This document shows, piece after piece, positions 41,301-52,500 of a stretch of 64,000 bases of DNA (its first letter is position 1; each line of letters opens with the position of its first letter). Source of the stretch: Anas platyrhynchos (Eukaryota; Chordata; Aves; Anseriformes; Anatidae); the NCBI RefSeq assembly GCF_047663525.1, contig NC_092589.1, positions 29,695,001 through 29,759,000 of the forward strand, given 5' to 3'. Under the pieces are notes generated by a model. It saw only the letters and a program-made list of their open reading frames with translations, made no database searches and was not told the DNA's origin. The position numbers and the translations under genes are program-made.

Positions 41301-44136
41301 AAATGCTAATATTATGTAGCCAACTTTATGTATGATAAGAAATTTTTAAAACTATGGACTAGGAAACTATTCAGTTCCCTCTGCAGCTGTTTTATTATAT
41401 TTTAATAATTAATTTGATCATCACAAACACAAAATAACAGGCTGGAAGTGAGTGATTGCTTTGAAGCTAGTACTTTTGAGGAGTAGGTATTTTACAATTA
41501 GGTAGTAGAATGGATCAGACAGTAAAATGTTGTTCTAGTGCTTCAAATTAGATACTTCCCCCAAAACTGAGGAAAACTACAAGAATATTTAAGACACAAA
41601 ATGATAAATAATATTAAATGGACATTTATGAACTTGTTTGGCAAAGGAAGCTTTAACTTTTTCTAGGAGCGCATTACATTCATTGAATTATTGTTATATA
41701 TACATGTATTTATAGCACAAATAGGAAGAAGTGAAATACCATCTTTGTTATCTTTATCTTATTAAATGTCGTACACAAAAGTAGGAGAAAGTCCAGCTGA
41801 TCACACTGAAGTGTATTTCTTTTATTGTTAAAATAAACTCATTACTCTTTGTGAATGAAACTGCAGAAGGGGAGAAAAAGTAACTTATTAGTATGGGAAA
41901 GAGTGAGAGTAGCATTTGACAGGGCTACAAGTAAATGTGGTTAGGGATGGGAGCACTAGATGTAAAAAATTAAACTAACATATGCAGGAATTAGGTCTTG
42001 TCAAAATCAGTTATGTGCTTATAAATAGCAAGAAACAGATTTGGTGCTTTGGAAACTGATATGAGAATTGAAAACTAGGTATGCATTTCTAATAAAAAGG
42101 ATATATAATCTCTAGAATAAATTATCTACTGAAGCAATGCATTTTGCTTTAGTTGAGGTCTTCAAACTTCTGACTGGTTTCCTTTGAGATGCGTGTTCTA
42201 GCCAAGCACAACTGCTTTGAATTCCAGGTACAGAAAAATGTCCGACTGGAGGTATAATAACCCTTGGGGTACTGATACTTTTCAGAGTAATACCAGAGGA
42301 TGGCTTCTCTTAAAATTCTGAAGGTGGACTTGAAAAGTTTTTTGTTGTGTTCTCGTGGAAAAAATATTCAGTAGACCTTAAAAACAGCATTTCAAATAAA
42401 TGTGCTTTTGCAACTCCTTAGAATTCACAGACCTACAGATGCTGTTTTGCCAGTTCTTAGAGCTGTATTATCTCTGTGGCACAAATCATTTTCAATTAGA
42501 GAAGCTATGTAAATATGTTGTTGGGGCTAATCAGATTGCATCATCTCAACGCAATGTAAAACTCTTCTATTTTTCTGATTGTAAGTATCTATTTTTCTGA
42601 TACAGAAATAATAGGTTTTCATTTTAACCATTTATAACTTAATATTAAAAATCTCACAGGTTCCTGGTTTACACAAATCCAGTTCAGTAGGGTCACGTAT
42701 TGTGACAAAGCTCAAGCCATTGATACCAGCTAAAGTAAGTGGATTAAGAAAAAAACTGTCCCCTGTGCAGAAGAGAAATCACTGTGATGCTGAAAATAAG
42801 CTGGGACTGCAAGCCACCATTAGTGAACTATGGAAAAACTTCCAGTTTAAAAGGTAAGTTGCTTTAACCCTTTAGTTAGCAGCCTGTGAACTTCTTAGAA
42901 TTTTTTCCAAAGAAAAAATTTTCTAAGCAGACTTTATACATGTTTGCTCCAAACGATTCAGTAAAGTTAACAGCTTAAGATAGATATCTTCTACATATAG
43001 TTCTTAATTGCCTGAGCCAATTCACTTATTATTCAATATAACCATGAAGTATGATTTCTGGTAAATATGCTCTTTACTTCTAATTAATTTTTTCTAACCA
43101 GCAAGAACTCCTGACTAAAATCCATTTATTGAGGTAGTGCAGATAGTGTAGCATAACTTAAATGAAAGATATTGCTATTAGGTTTGACTTCAAACGCTGA
43201 AAGACTTAGCCTAGATGCAAAAGCTGCATTAAAAACTGTCAGACTTGATTGAAAGCAAGGTTGTTATTATTTAACTTTGTATGCCTCTTACATTTTGGGA
43301 TGGTTGATTGTCAGTTCTGTTCTGCCTTCAACATGATAGTGAATTGATGGAGTTCTTCTGGATAAAATTAAGATACGTGTATTTTTTACTTATTACTTAA
43401 TTTTATGTAATTAAAATAGCTGTTTATTAGCTTTTAGGAGATTCTTTTTGTTTCTCAAAATATTTTCCCTCCTGCCAGGACTTACTTAGATCTGATTTTT
43501 TGGGGGGACTTTTTTGCTTTTGTTTTTTTGCTTTTTTTTTTTGTTGTTTTGAAATTAGCCTTATGTCTCAGGACAAATATATTTTTTGACGGCAAATATC
43601 ATGTGGGACACTAAAATGTTTTGTTCTTACCTCAAGATTCACAGGATACATAAGATACTACAGTTCTTCAGAAGACTAGTTGTTAATGAAGCATGTACCA
43701 TGTTCTACTCTGTGTTATGCATACTGTACTTCAAATGCAAAGCTAGTAATTATAATTTTATTTATAGGATATCTGAAACCATTTAAATAACTTTCAGTGA
43801 AGTTGTTCAGCAGCAGTGAAATTGGACCTAAAACTTTCTATCATAGACTTTTGTTCTGGTCTTACTTGTGGATCAGTGGGTAGTTGGGTGAGGGGTCTTG
43901 TTTTGAATCAACCCAAATGTTCTCATAGGTGTATAGTTAAACATATAATGTCCTAACATTACTGGGTTTTGTTTTGTCTTTTTTTTTTGCACAGAGATTA
44001 TGAAAAACTTCCTTCTTGTAAAAAGTCAGATCCATTGTCTCCAATCAAAGATAATATCCAGCTCACTCCAGAAGCAGAAGAAGAAATCTTTAATCATCCT
44101 GAATATAGTCATGTTCAGAGAGCTATATTCGAATGA
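26123..44136 (+). CDS. EXO1: Exonuclease 1 (EXO1), complete, 13 coding exons
   Basis: EXO1 is a 5'-3' exonuclease and flap endonuclease of the Rad2/FEN1/XPG family. It excises the error-containing strand in mismatch repair and resects ends in recombination, acting in the nucleus with MutS/MutL homologues and PCNA. The 13 exons all have GT-AG introns with matching phases and sum to 2427 bases, 808 residues plus stop (human about 846). The N domain starts [16 protein letters not shown]. Metal-binding residues are all present with human numbering: D30, D78, E150, D152, D171, D173, D225. GIHGIG-type DNA-binding sequence follows D225. The Ser-rich C-terminal half carries SRFF at 503-506 (MLH1-interacting box) and QATISELW at 748-755 (PCNA-type box). 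The start is the first ATG inside the CpG island. Confidence 0.95.
28143..28262 (+). CDS. EXO1: EXO1 coding exon 2
   Basis: 120 bases, residues 54-93 plus two bases. It reads [20 protein letters not shown] and then [16 protein letters not shown], with catalytic D78 in VFDG. The acceptor follows TTGTTGTTGATACAG. Confidence 0.95.
29119..29242 (+). CDS. EXO1: EXO1 coding exon 3
   Basis: 124 bases, residues 94-135. It encodes the basic helical arch segment ([20 protein letters not shown]) and ends AMAHEVIK. In this family the arch threads single-stranded 5' ends. Confidence 0.95.
30000..30137 (+). CDS. EXO1: EXO1 coding exon 4, main active site
   Basis: 138 bases, residues 136-181. It carries four of the metal ligands: E150 and D152 in [12 protein letters not shown], and D171 and D173 in [11 protein letters not shown]. 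Both splice junctions are in phase 0. Confidence 0.97.
30374..30586 (+). CDS. EXO1: EXO1 coding exon 5
   Basis: 213 bases, residues 182-252. It contains [11 protein letters not shown] with D225, followed by [14 protein letters not shown], the helix-two-turn-helix that binds the duplex downstream of the nick. Confidence 0.97.
32184..32371 (+). CDS. EXO1: EXO1 coding exon 6
   Basis: 188 bases, residues 253-314 plus two bases. It begins [20 protein letters not shown] and ends [12 protein letters not shown], the last part of the conserved nuclease core. The donor is CGGTATCC. Reading through it gives a stop 10 codons later. Confidence 0.95.
33113..33209 (+). CDS. EXO1: EXO1 coding exon 7
   Basis: 97 bases, residues 315-347. 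It reads [20 protein letters not shown] and ends NNYNPDTAQ, closely matching the end of the human nuclease domain. The acceptor ATGGGGACAG has a weak pyrimidine tract, but the phase and protein match leave little doubt. Confidence 0.92.
34998..35214 (+). CDS. EXO1: EXO1 coding exon 8
   Basis: 217 bases, residues 348-419 plus one base. It is the start of the poorly conserved C-terminal region. [16 protein letters not shown] aligns with the human SHSWDDK...SSIW stretch. A basic cluster near its end (KRRRS) matches the region of the nuclear localisation signal in human EXO1. Confidence 0.93.
36055..36092. repeat. Perfect 19-base tandem duplication in EXO1 intron 8
   Basis: AAAAGTTACTTTAAGCCTA is repeated without change at 36055-36073 and 36074-36092, which points to a recent slippage or repair event. 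Confidence 0.97.
36238..36490 (+). CDS. EXO1: EXO1 coding exon 9
   Basis: 253 bases, residues 420-503 plus two bases. It begins [15 protein letters not shown], a well conserved island in the C-terminal half, and ends FASFLQRKN...VVVPGTRSR. The MLH1-binding SRFF box is split across this exon and the next. Confidence 0.95.
37755..38229 (+). CDS. EXO1: EXO1 coding exon 10
   Basis: 475 bases, residues 504-662, the largest exon. After [11 protein letters not shown] it encodes low-complexity Ser/Glu/Asp-rich sequence with several Ser/Thr-Pro and Ser-Gln sites, a plausible target of checkpoint kinases. [16 protein letters not shown] corresponds to the human LRSCFSWSGGLGD segment. It carries the main length difference from human. 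Confidence 0.93.
38661..38765 (+). CDS. EXO1: EXO1 coding exon 11
   Basis: 105 bases, residues 663-697, phase 0 at both ends. It encodes a weakly conserved Ser/Thr-rich stretch ending NMVAKIK. The acceptor CTCTTTTTTGAAG and donor GTAAGA are both good. Skipping this exon would keep the frame. Confidence 0.85.
42660..42853 (+). CDS. EXO1: EXO1 coding exon 12
   Basis: 194 bases, residues 698-761 plus two bases. It contains [15 protein letters not shown] (human ASGLSKKPASIQKRK) and [14 protein letters not shown] at 747-760, the PCNA-type interaction box. It follows the longest intron of the gene (3.9 kb). Confidence 0.95.
43995..44136 (+). CDS. EXO1: EXO1 coding exon 13, C-terminus
   Basis: 142 bases, residues 762-808 and TGA. 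It ends [13 protein letters not shown] then VQRAIFE, nearly the same as human (...AEEDIFN...VQRAIFQ). This conserved tail contributes to MSH2 and MLH1 binding in mammals. Confidence 0.96.
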
Positions 44137-44330
44137 ATTGTATGCTATGCACAGTAGAATTCATTTTTAATCATTGTCAAAATTTATCTTCTGGATCTTG
44201 TCAATATCAATAAGATAGTTTGAAAATCAACTGTATATTTTAGTCTGACTTGATTTATCATCTCTTTTTATAAAAGCAAGTTGAAACGTACAGTTTTATA
44301 CAGACTGGAATAAAGCCTTCAGTATCTCTG
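44137..44330 (+). terminator. EXO1 3' UTR start and candidate polyadenylation signal
   Basis: AATAAA at 44309-44314 is the first canonical signal after the stop codon, about 175 bases downstream. Longer 3' UTR forms cannot be excluded. Confidence 0.5.
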
Positions 44331-47300
44331 TTCTCGTGTTCAAAGCTTAATGCTAAACTTTTGTCCAAATTATTTTCAGCCACTTCTGAGCATTTGATGT
44401 AAATCACATAGATATGATACAACTTCCTACAACAGTTATGGCTTTGCCTTTGCAGAAAACAGCAGAAAATGTTTGTCTTAATTTTTAAGATCATTTTAGG
44501 ATGATCATTTTCTTGCCCCCTCCTTCTCTCTTGAACCTACTTTGTCTCCAAGACAGGAGTAAAACTACAGTTCGGTATTCACTGTCATCACTATGCTTCT
44601 GGTACTCAGATAATGTTTCTTTCGCTGTAAGGTAAGATTTGTTCTCTTAATGATTAGCTTTCTGTACTTACCTTATGATACAGACAGACATGTTTTGGGT
44701 GGGAATAGCTTGAACTGCAGAAAAGTTTTGTACCCAAATATTACCATCAATGGAATGATTTCTGAAAAAAGTTAGTGTTCCTCTGTTTCACCTACTCTTT
44801 CCATGTTTTCTTGTCCAAGAACACAGGAAAATATTAGTCCTCAAGGGATGAGGCTTACAAATGAATATTGTCCTCAAAACAAACTCAGCTTCAGTCATCT
44901 GAGTAGCTGAAGGGAAAGAAACCAGGAGGGTTCTTGTTTTGGATGACTAACTACTCGTGAAAGCGTGTGATGGCTTATCAGTTTTTTACCTTTTAACAAT
45001 CAGGATATGAGTCTGTTCAAAGATATATCTAAAAGTTTTCTTGTTTGTTTCTGTTATCCTTTCAGGAAATAGGAATATCTTTCTCTGCAGCAGGTGAAGG
45101 TACAGAAGAATATGAAATGTATGATGTCCATTCCTGACATAAATACTTTATTCTCCATCTTTGAGCCTTTTTTTTATTTTTTGCAAAAAGACAGTTTGAG
45201 TTTGGCCTATGAAAGACAGTTATTGAGGTTTTTTTATACTGCCTACTTTTTTTTTTACTGTTTAAGAAAACTTGCATCCATAAAATTAAAGGGACTAAAG
45301 AAGCTGCTTACGTAAGTAGGTTTTGTGTACCTTTGTGCAAATGGGTCCTTCTATTTCTACATATGTGTAGAAGGCATGGTCTACAAGGAATTGAAACAAT
45401 GATGCTGTAAAGCAGCTTCTCACATGTACCACTAAAAAATCCCTGCTCCTGAAGGACAGTTTTTTAACATTGCGTTTACATCTCAGATGATTTGATGAAT
45501 AGAGGCTAACGATAAATATTTCTGTTCCCAGCCATTAGAACTGTTGGCAAGAATTAATTTTTGTGTTGCTACAAATACGTTCATAATGATAAATACTTCT
45601 TTTGAAGGGAAAATGTAAAAATAATTGGTTGTTCTCCATTGCTTATTTATCAGTGTGGGAATAGTAAGGTTACTTCACATGGTTTATTCTTGCCTGTTTA
45701 CTATAACCTTCACTCAGAGCCACACGTTACTGTGTTAGTGGATCATCAGAAGAAACAAACTACCAGTGTCAAGGACAGGTACTTCTAAGGGAATATAGGA
45801 TATCTGCCATGAAATCTACATGTGAGAACAATGCTGTTTTAAACTTATCTGCTAGTACAGCCCTACCTGTTTTTGCAGTTCAGTTATTGAAAGTGCCTCA
45901 ATTGTTCTGCTCTAGCTTCTTTGAAGAGAAAATAAGAGGAAATAAAACAAGTGTTATGTTGACACTTCTTTGTCATACACAGGTGCGCCATTGTTGTCTG
46001 GACAGGAGAGTAAAAAACATAACCAATGCCTTAAAAGCCACGGGACATGTAAAAACTTTCTGGAATGTTATTTCAATGGTAGGTATTAAGGAAATTATTC
46101 ATGCAAGAACGCTTCTTGGCTATATTTTATGTTCTTAAAGTAGACGTGTTAAGATTATCTATGTTCAACTCTTGTGTTTTGTGCTTTGGACGTCTTGGGT
46201 TCTGACTTCATTTCCCATCATATGGGGTTCTTTTTCAGAAGACATCTGTCTAATATAGTAGAAGCCTCTTACGTCATATGTAATCATATATTACATGTGT
46301 AATATAATAATGTATATAATGTGTAAGATTTATAGTTAAATGTGGAGTTCTCTTTCTGCTTTGTGAAAGATGCATGATAACATACATGTAAAGTAATTTG
46401 TGCAAGACTATTCATAAGTTCAAACTGACTCTAGGTAAGGTAATATTCCACAGGTTTAAAAAAAAATTCAACTTGAAAATGGGAGAAATTATTAGAAGTG
46501 ATGAGGGGAGAGGAGGAAATAAAATGTACTGATGAAAAGAAAAATAATTGGAAAGAAAGGGAGATTTTGGTTTTATAAAATAGGCATTGGAAAGTTGGAG
46601 GATATGAGGGTGGCTGGAAAATGATTCAGGTGTGGAGGAGGAACTGAGAGCAGATAGCACCCACCAAATGTGTGTGTTGGCAGGGTTTTTTGTTTGCTTT
46701 TAACATACTTTTTACTTAGTTCTATGTAATTTATCTAGTTTTATCTGCAGGGTTTCAAAGAATTCTAATGAAGTGGATAACATTTCTATGTCCTATGAAA
46801 AGAGTGAATTTGGACTATAAAGGCTAAATGAACTAATGGTAGTCTAATCAAGCATTGCTTCTGAAAGTGCTTACTACCTGTTTCTTCGTCAGAAAGGTGA
46901 TATGAAGTGCAAATATTAAGTATTATTGTGAATGAATATGACAGAGCATCCAAAATCAAGTCAAGTAATGTTCTTGAAAGTATAGGTAAGTGACTCTTCC
47001 AAATTAAACTGAGTCTGTTTAAATCTTTGTTCTAGCTACAGCAGTTATTCTCATGTTCTCTCTTTCGTGAATTGATGTAACAGAATTGTTTTTACAGGAT
47101 GAAGGAATGTTTAAAGACTAGGTCTTTACAACCTTTGTAAAAATTGAGTTATAGTATTTTAATGGAATTTGCAATATTGCGGCATTGTCCATTTATTATT
47201 GACAGATACTGTTACTGCATAAAGTATTAGATGTCCACAGCATTCCTGTTTTTACATAGCAATTCATGTTTAACTTTTTCAAAATTGTGATTTTATCTAA

Positions 47301-47644
47301 GTGTTGTTGAGACTTTTCTTTGCTCTTACTATTTGCTTTAAAGAATAACTACCAGGTTGCGAGGCGTAATTGGTATGTTTTATCTAGTTCTATTTCTCTG
47401 GATTTGTCTTTTTATGTGTGGATGAGAATAGTTCCAACAATGCCTTGGAATGGGAATAATATAGTACCAAATTAAAATTATTGACATAGGGAAGAAAAGA
47501 AGGGAAATCCCTTTCTGAACAGTAGAGGTCACTTCACACTGGTAAGAGACATGAATCTGGCTGCAATAACCTAAGATTTGGCTGTAATAGTCTATAAATG
47601 AGCCTATTTGCTGCTATCCTGTGGCTCTCTTCTGTTGTGTACCT
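44331..47644. other. Intergenic stretch, no gene recognised
   Basis: AT-rich sequence. Short open frames (for example 45809-46138) show no family resemblance. No exon of MAP1LC3C or other known EXO1 neighbours was found on either strand. Confidence 0.45.
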
Positions 47645-48009
47645 TCAGCATGGGTTTATGAAAGGCAGGTCCTGCTTGATGAACCTGATCTCCTTCTGTG
47701 ACAAAGTGACACGCTTGGTGGATGAGGGAAAGGCTGTGGATGTGGTCTACCTTGACTTCAGCAAGGCTTTTGACACCGTCTCCCACAGCATTCTCCTCAA
47801 GAAACTGGCTGCTCTTGGCTTGGACTGGCGCATGCTTTGTTGGGTTAGAAACTGGTTGGATAGCCGGGCCCAAAGAGTCGTGGTGAATGGAGTCAAGTCC
47901 AGTTGGAGGCCAGTTGCTAGTGGCGTTCCCCAGGGCTCGGTGCTGGGGCCGGTCCTCTTTAATATCTTCATCGATGATCTGGATGAGGGCATTGAGTGCA
48001 CCCTCAGTA
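47645..48009 (+). pseudogene. CR1 reverse transcriptase fragment
   Basis: Open plus-strand frame with [55 protein letters not shown] and ECTLSKF. These are RT motifs of CR1 ORF2, including the metal-binding Asp of LDFSKAFD. It stops just before the (A/F)ADD box, so it lacks the second catalytic site. Confidence 0.9.
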
Positions 48010-48820
48010 AGTTCTCTGTTGAGCCAGGCCCATCTTCTATGCTGGCTTGTCTTTGGGCACATGGGGACAGACCACTCCTGCGCCATTAAGATTTCCCTCT
48101 TGAAGAGCGCCCAGCCTTCCTGGACCCCTCTGCCCTTCAGAACCGCCTCCAAAGGGACTCTACCAACCAGTGTCCTGAGCAGCTCAAAGTCAGCCCTCTG
48201 GAAGCCCAATAGAGTGGGCTTTTACTGGTCCCCTTCCTGGCTTCTCCAAGAATAGAGAACTCCACCATTTCATGGTCACTCTGCCCAAGACAGCTCCTGA
48301 CAATCACATCCTCCACCAGTCCTTTTCTGTTTGTGAAGAGAAGGTCTAGGTTTGTGAAGAGAAGGTCTAGCGGGGCGCCACCCCTGGTAGGCTCACTAAC
48401 CAGCTGCATCAGGAAGCTATCTTCCATGCTCTCCAGAAACCTCCTTCTCTGGGCTGTGTTGTGCTTCCAGAATATATCTGGGAAGTTGAAATCCCCCACA
48501 AGAACAAGCACCGACGATTTCACAACTTCTGTCAGCTGCCCATAGAAATTGTCCGTCTCCTCATCCTGGTTCAGTGGTCTGTAACAGACCCCCACCAGGA
48601 TGCTTCCCTTGTTGGCCTTCCTACTGATCCTAACCCGTAGGGACTCAACCTTATCATTCCCAGCTCTAGTTCCACAACATCAAAACTCTCTCTGATACAG
48701 AGAGCCACACCACCACCCCTTCTGAAGAGCTTATAGCCAGGCATTGCAGCACTCCAGTCATAAGGGTGGTCCCACCATGTTTCCGTGATGGCACCCAAGT
48801 CATAGCTTAATAGCTGCATG
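48010..48820 (-). pseudogene. CR1 endonuclease domain and linker
   Basis: Minus-strand frames encode ITETWWDHPYDWS and GGGVALCIRES (48819-48571), then GVCYRPLNQDEETDNFYGQL, LVLVGDFNFPDI and LGQSDHEMVEF (48595-48137), then the linker with RGVQEGWALFKREIL. These are the APE-type endonuclease motifs (VGDFN, SDH). A frame change near 48580 separates the two parts. The motif LDLLFTN is present twice because of a 21-base duplication at 48329-48370. Confidence 0.88.
48329..48370. repeat. 21-base tandem duplication inside CR1 endonuclease
   Basis: GTTTGTGAAGAGAAGGTCTA plus G is repeated exactly at 48329-48349 and 48350-48370, adding seven in-frame codons. Confidence 0.97.
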
Positions 48821-49580
48821 ATGGCTTCCAGCTCCTCCTGGGCAGGGTGTCCACCCCCATTGGGGGTATCTCAGCCCGGGTACCTGTCCTTCAGGCCACA
48901 CAGGGAGTTGCTCCACCAGTCTGTCGCACACAACACTCCTCAACCTCTCGACCTCCTCCTTGAGTTCTGCCACGAGGCAGACCAGGTCATCCACCTGCTC
49001 GCACCTCACGCACAGTCTCTCCGCCCCCCGCAGGTGGTCGCAACAGGCTCAGGCACTCCCTGCACCCGGAGACCTGAACTGCCGCAGTTTTGAGCGGGCA
49101 GTCGGCCTGGGTGTGAACAGACTTCCTAGAGAGCACACTGTGCCTGGTGTACGCCACTGCAGCTGAGCTAGCGGCAGACTGCCGTTAGAGGTGTTCGTAT
49201 GGGCGGGGGGGAGCGCTCTGCCCTGCCTGCTCGCCCTGTCTGCGCCAACTGCCGCACCGCTCCCTTCTGACACGCCGCGCCCGGTTTGCCCGTCCTGGTC
49301 GCCGCGCTCCCTAGGGGCAGCTTTTGAACGGCCGGGGAGGGGGCGCTGCTGGCTCCGCCTACGCCTCCTCGCCTCGTTCAGCTCCCTCGCGAGGGCTGCC
49401 GCGTTCTGGCGGCTCCCTCGAGTGGACTCGGTGCCGGAAAAATTAGCCCTGCCTGTCCGATCCCCCGCTCCGCTGCAGAACGCGTCTGCCCCGGAGCCGA
49501 TCGCCTCGACAAGGCGATCTCAGAGTACTGGTGACCTCCTGTCCTCTGTAGAAAAGTGGGAAACAAACTTCCTTCATGTA
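48821..49580 (-). mobile_element. CR1 5' UTR and ORF1-like remnant
   Basis: A GC-rich stretch follows the endonuclease in the CR1 5' direction. One minus-strand frame (49009-48800) has LRCEQ-type sequence then AELKEEVERLRSVVCDRL, the coiled-coil part of CR1 ORF1. The most GC- and CG-rich part (49180-49560) matches the place of the CR1 internal promoter. Copies with 5' ends preserved are rare, because most CR1 copies are 5'-truncated. Confidence 0.6.
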
Positions 49581-52500
49581 GGAGGCTTGAGGAAATACTA
49601 GGTCAGCAGATGAAAATGCTTGTCATGGAGACGTACCTTTTGTGAAGGATTCCAGCAGGACTTATTCTTTCCAGGCTCCCATGATTCATGTTTTAACATA
49701 TAAAACTTTGGAAGTGGAATGTGGTACGTACCTGTGTGAGGTCCTGTTCTGGGGAGAAATCTTTAATAGCTTCTATGTTACTGTTTGGTGTTACAAATGC
49801 GCCTATGTCCTGGAGCAAGGGCATGCAAAATGGTTTGAGATACAGTGTGTGTCTATAAGACAAAAAAAACTGAGTTGCGCTACTCTACATTCCTGTTTGA
49901 TATAGACTGTAGGATTTCTTTTAGTTTATTTCTAGTGCAGTATCTCAAGGAGAACCAGAGGTTCCCTTTTAGAAAATGTTACTTGCAGTGAAGGAAAAAT
50001 CATTGCAACACTTGGCAACAGCAGAAGTGCTCAAATGATGAATTTGCTCTTTAGGTTTTTAAGTCTAGCTTGTCTTTCATCCATTGGCTTGAGTTATATT
50101 TGTCTGCTGTATTAAAGGAGGTCAGTTCTGCAACATTTGTTATCTCATTTAAAAGGAAAAAAAAAAACAACTAGATGTATTTCTTCTATTTCAATAAATA
50201 ATTGAATTTAATATAATTGACTCTTCTGAAATGAGATTAGTTTTCCTCATTAATAATTTCTGTTACTCCTCAGCAGAACTCAATATTACTCTGAGTGAGA
50301 GAGATTCCAGAAATACACTAGAATTTACCACTCTGAAGCCAAATGAATTCTAGTTTTGGCAGTCCTTTACAGGTAGATGGAAGTGGACCAGAGACTCTTG
50401 TTTGGCCACCTCAGTTACTGCCAGAAGGTGTCAGTACTTCAGTAGTATCAAGAAGAAGAAACAAGGCTTGGATCTTAAAGTTTGTGGTTTTAGTTGGTTG
50501 ATTTTTGTTTCTTTAAAGCAGACAACTACTGTGCTTGGTAGTAACAAAATAAACTTGTGTATTCTGCCTCCACTGTAAACATATTTATTCTAATTCAGAG
50601 CTGTGTAAACATGAGATTAATAAATCAATTTTACATAGGCCACAAAACTTCTTAGCTGTTATCACCAAAAAAGTTCTTACTTTCTCCTTTTTTTTTTAAA
50701 AAAAAAAAAAAAAAGATTTAGCTTAATTTTTATCGTGTTCTTATTAGCACTCTCTAAACAATTCTGAAATATTTTCAACTGAAAGGAAATTAAGGAGTTG
50801 GGTTGTACTTGAATATGTACGTTATGTGATAAATCAAAAATCTCTGGTTTAAAAAAAAAAAGGCTAATTAGAATGTTTGCTTAGAAACCTAAAAATCCAG
50901 GTGATATGTTTTTCTTTCCTTTAGTCCTTACAGATAACTGTTACAGCATTATGGTAGTGTTCTTTACTTTTATTTTTTCAATAATCAATTACTCTGCATC
51001 TTGTGCTTAAAAAGCCTTTTGTCAGATCCTCTTGTTAGACAATGAGTTCTTTTGTCCTAAACTGAGCGAATTGCAGGTAGAAAACAGTAAATAAATACCT
51101 CTTAATGGTATTACATAATTGGTTAACCAAGTTGTCATTTACTGGATTACTTAGGCCTTTTTTTCAACTGCGTTTATGCAGATGTTTACTGCTCCTCTTC
51201 AAGCTGGATAAATTGGAATGTTTTTTTCTACCAGCATATTTAATTTGCTCACACGTCTGTAGAATGTGGGAAGCATTTGACTTCCTGCTTTGTTGCAGTC
51301 ACATAAATGACTTGGGCAAACTAGTTGATTTCCCACACTTTAGTTTGCGGACTGTAACAAGAAAAAGAAATCTTCCAATCCTGCTGCTTAAGGATGTCTG
51401 CAGAGATTTGAAAGGTCTTTAGAGAAAGAGAAAAAGACTTTCAGGCATATTTCTTAGCCTGATTGCTTAGGCAGTTACTTGTTTGAAACTGTTTATAATA
51501 TGGAGCCCAAATGTGTTACCCAAAAGTGAGCTGGATTTGAACTGCAATGAAAAGTTATCCTGGTAGGAAAGTTATTATTTGTTTTTGCTAGAAGTAATTG
51601 AGTTGAAAGGATGCAAATACAGAAGTGGAATTGTCATTGTACACAGGATTATCCTGATTAATCTAGCTCAAATAGAAGCTGTAAGGATTAGGATAAATAT
51701 TAAATGTACAAAATGCTCTATCATGCAACTAAGAGTTCAAGACTGATGCAAAGGAAAATGTAAAGTAATACATTTGGTTGTATGGTTATATGCTGCTATG
51801 AGTTCTTTTATAGTATACAGAGAACTAATACATATATCATCTACAATGCAGTGAGTGGAACGCAAGGCAGCTCATTGTGATCCTTTAATGGGAAGGCCCA
51901 TATTTCAAGAGGTCCTATTATTTACCAGAAATCTTGGGACAAGAATGACTCCCCTTTCCTCTTACTTCTTCCTTCTCATCAGGTTTTGAGTTGAGCACCC
52001 TCTTGTTTGGGGCTGCCACTTTTTCATTAAACAAAGTATTAATCTTTTAGTAAAGTAATAATCAGATTTTTATTTTTAATAAAAACTGAAATACAGAACC
52101 TTTTGTCAGCATGGCATTTATACAGTTGTTAAGGAATTGCTGAAATGCTTGTTTTGGTCAGTGACAATATTTCCTACGTAACCAGTATTACGTTGGTGTA
52201 AATTCAAGTGATACACTTGTGCTATGGTATTTGGATTGACCTGGTTAATTCTCCTAATTGCTTCCACCTGCAAGTGCTCAAACATAAGTAATTTGGGATA
52301 GTGCTGCTCTGAGAGAACCAAGAACCAACATCTCAGGGAGGTTGAATACCTTCTAACATCAATTCTTTGCAATTAATTCAGTTGGAGATTGCACACTCAC
52401 TTATGTAGTAATCAATTATTGTATTTATTTTTATTATAGAGATACTTCTACCATATGTTAGATAGAGATGGAACTTCACTGAACCTGAGTAAATACACTT

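Larger units (their letters stand above)
47645..49580. mobile_element. Rearranged CR1 LINE: RT part (+) joined head to head with 5' part (-)
   Basis: The left piece (47645-48009) runs on the plus strand and encodes the ORF2 reverse transcriptase core. The right piece (about 48010-49580) runs on the minus strand and encodes, in CR1 order, 5' UTR, ORF1-like coiled coil, endonuclease and the linker before RT. The two pieces meet near 48010 and neither has a CR1 3' end. The order (5' half intact in orientation, RT inverted) is not what ordinary twin-primed 5' inversion gives. Confidence 0.8.
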
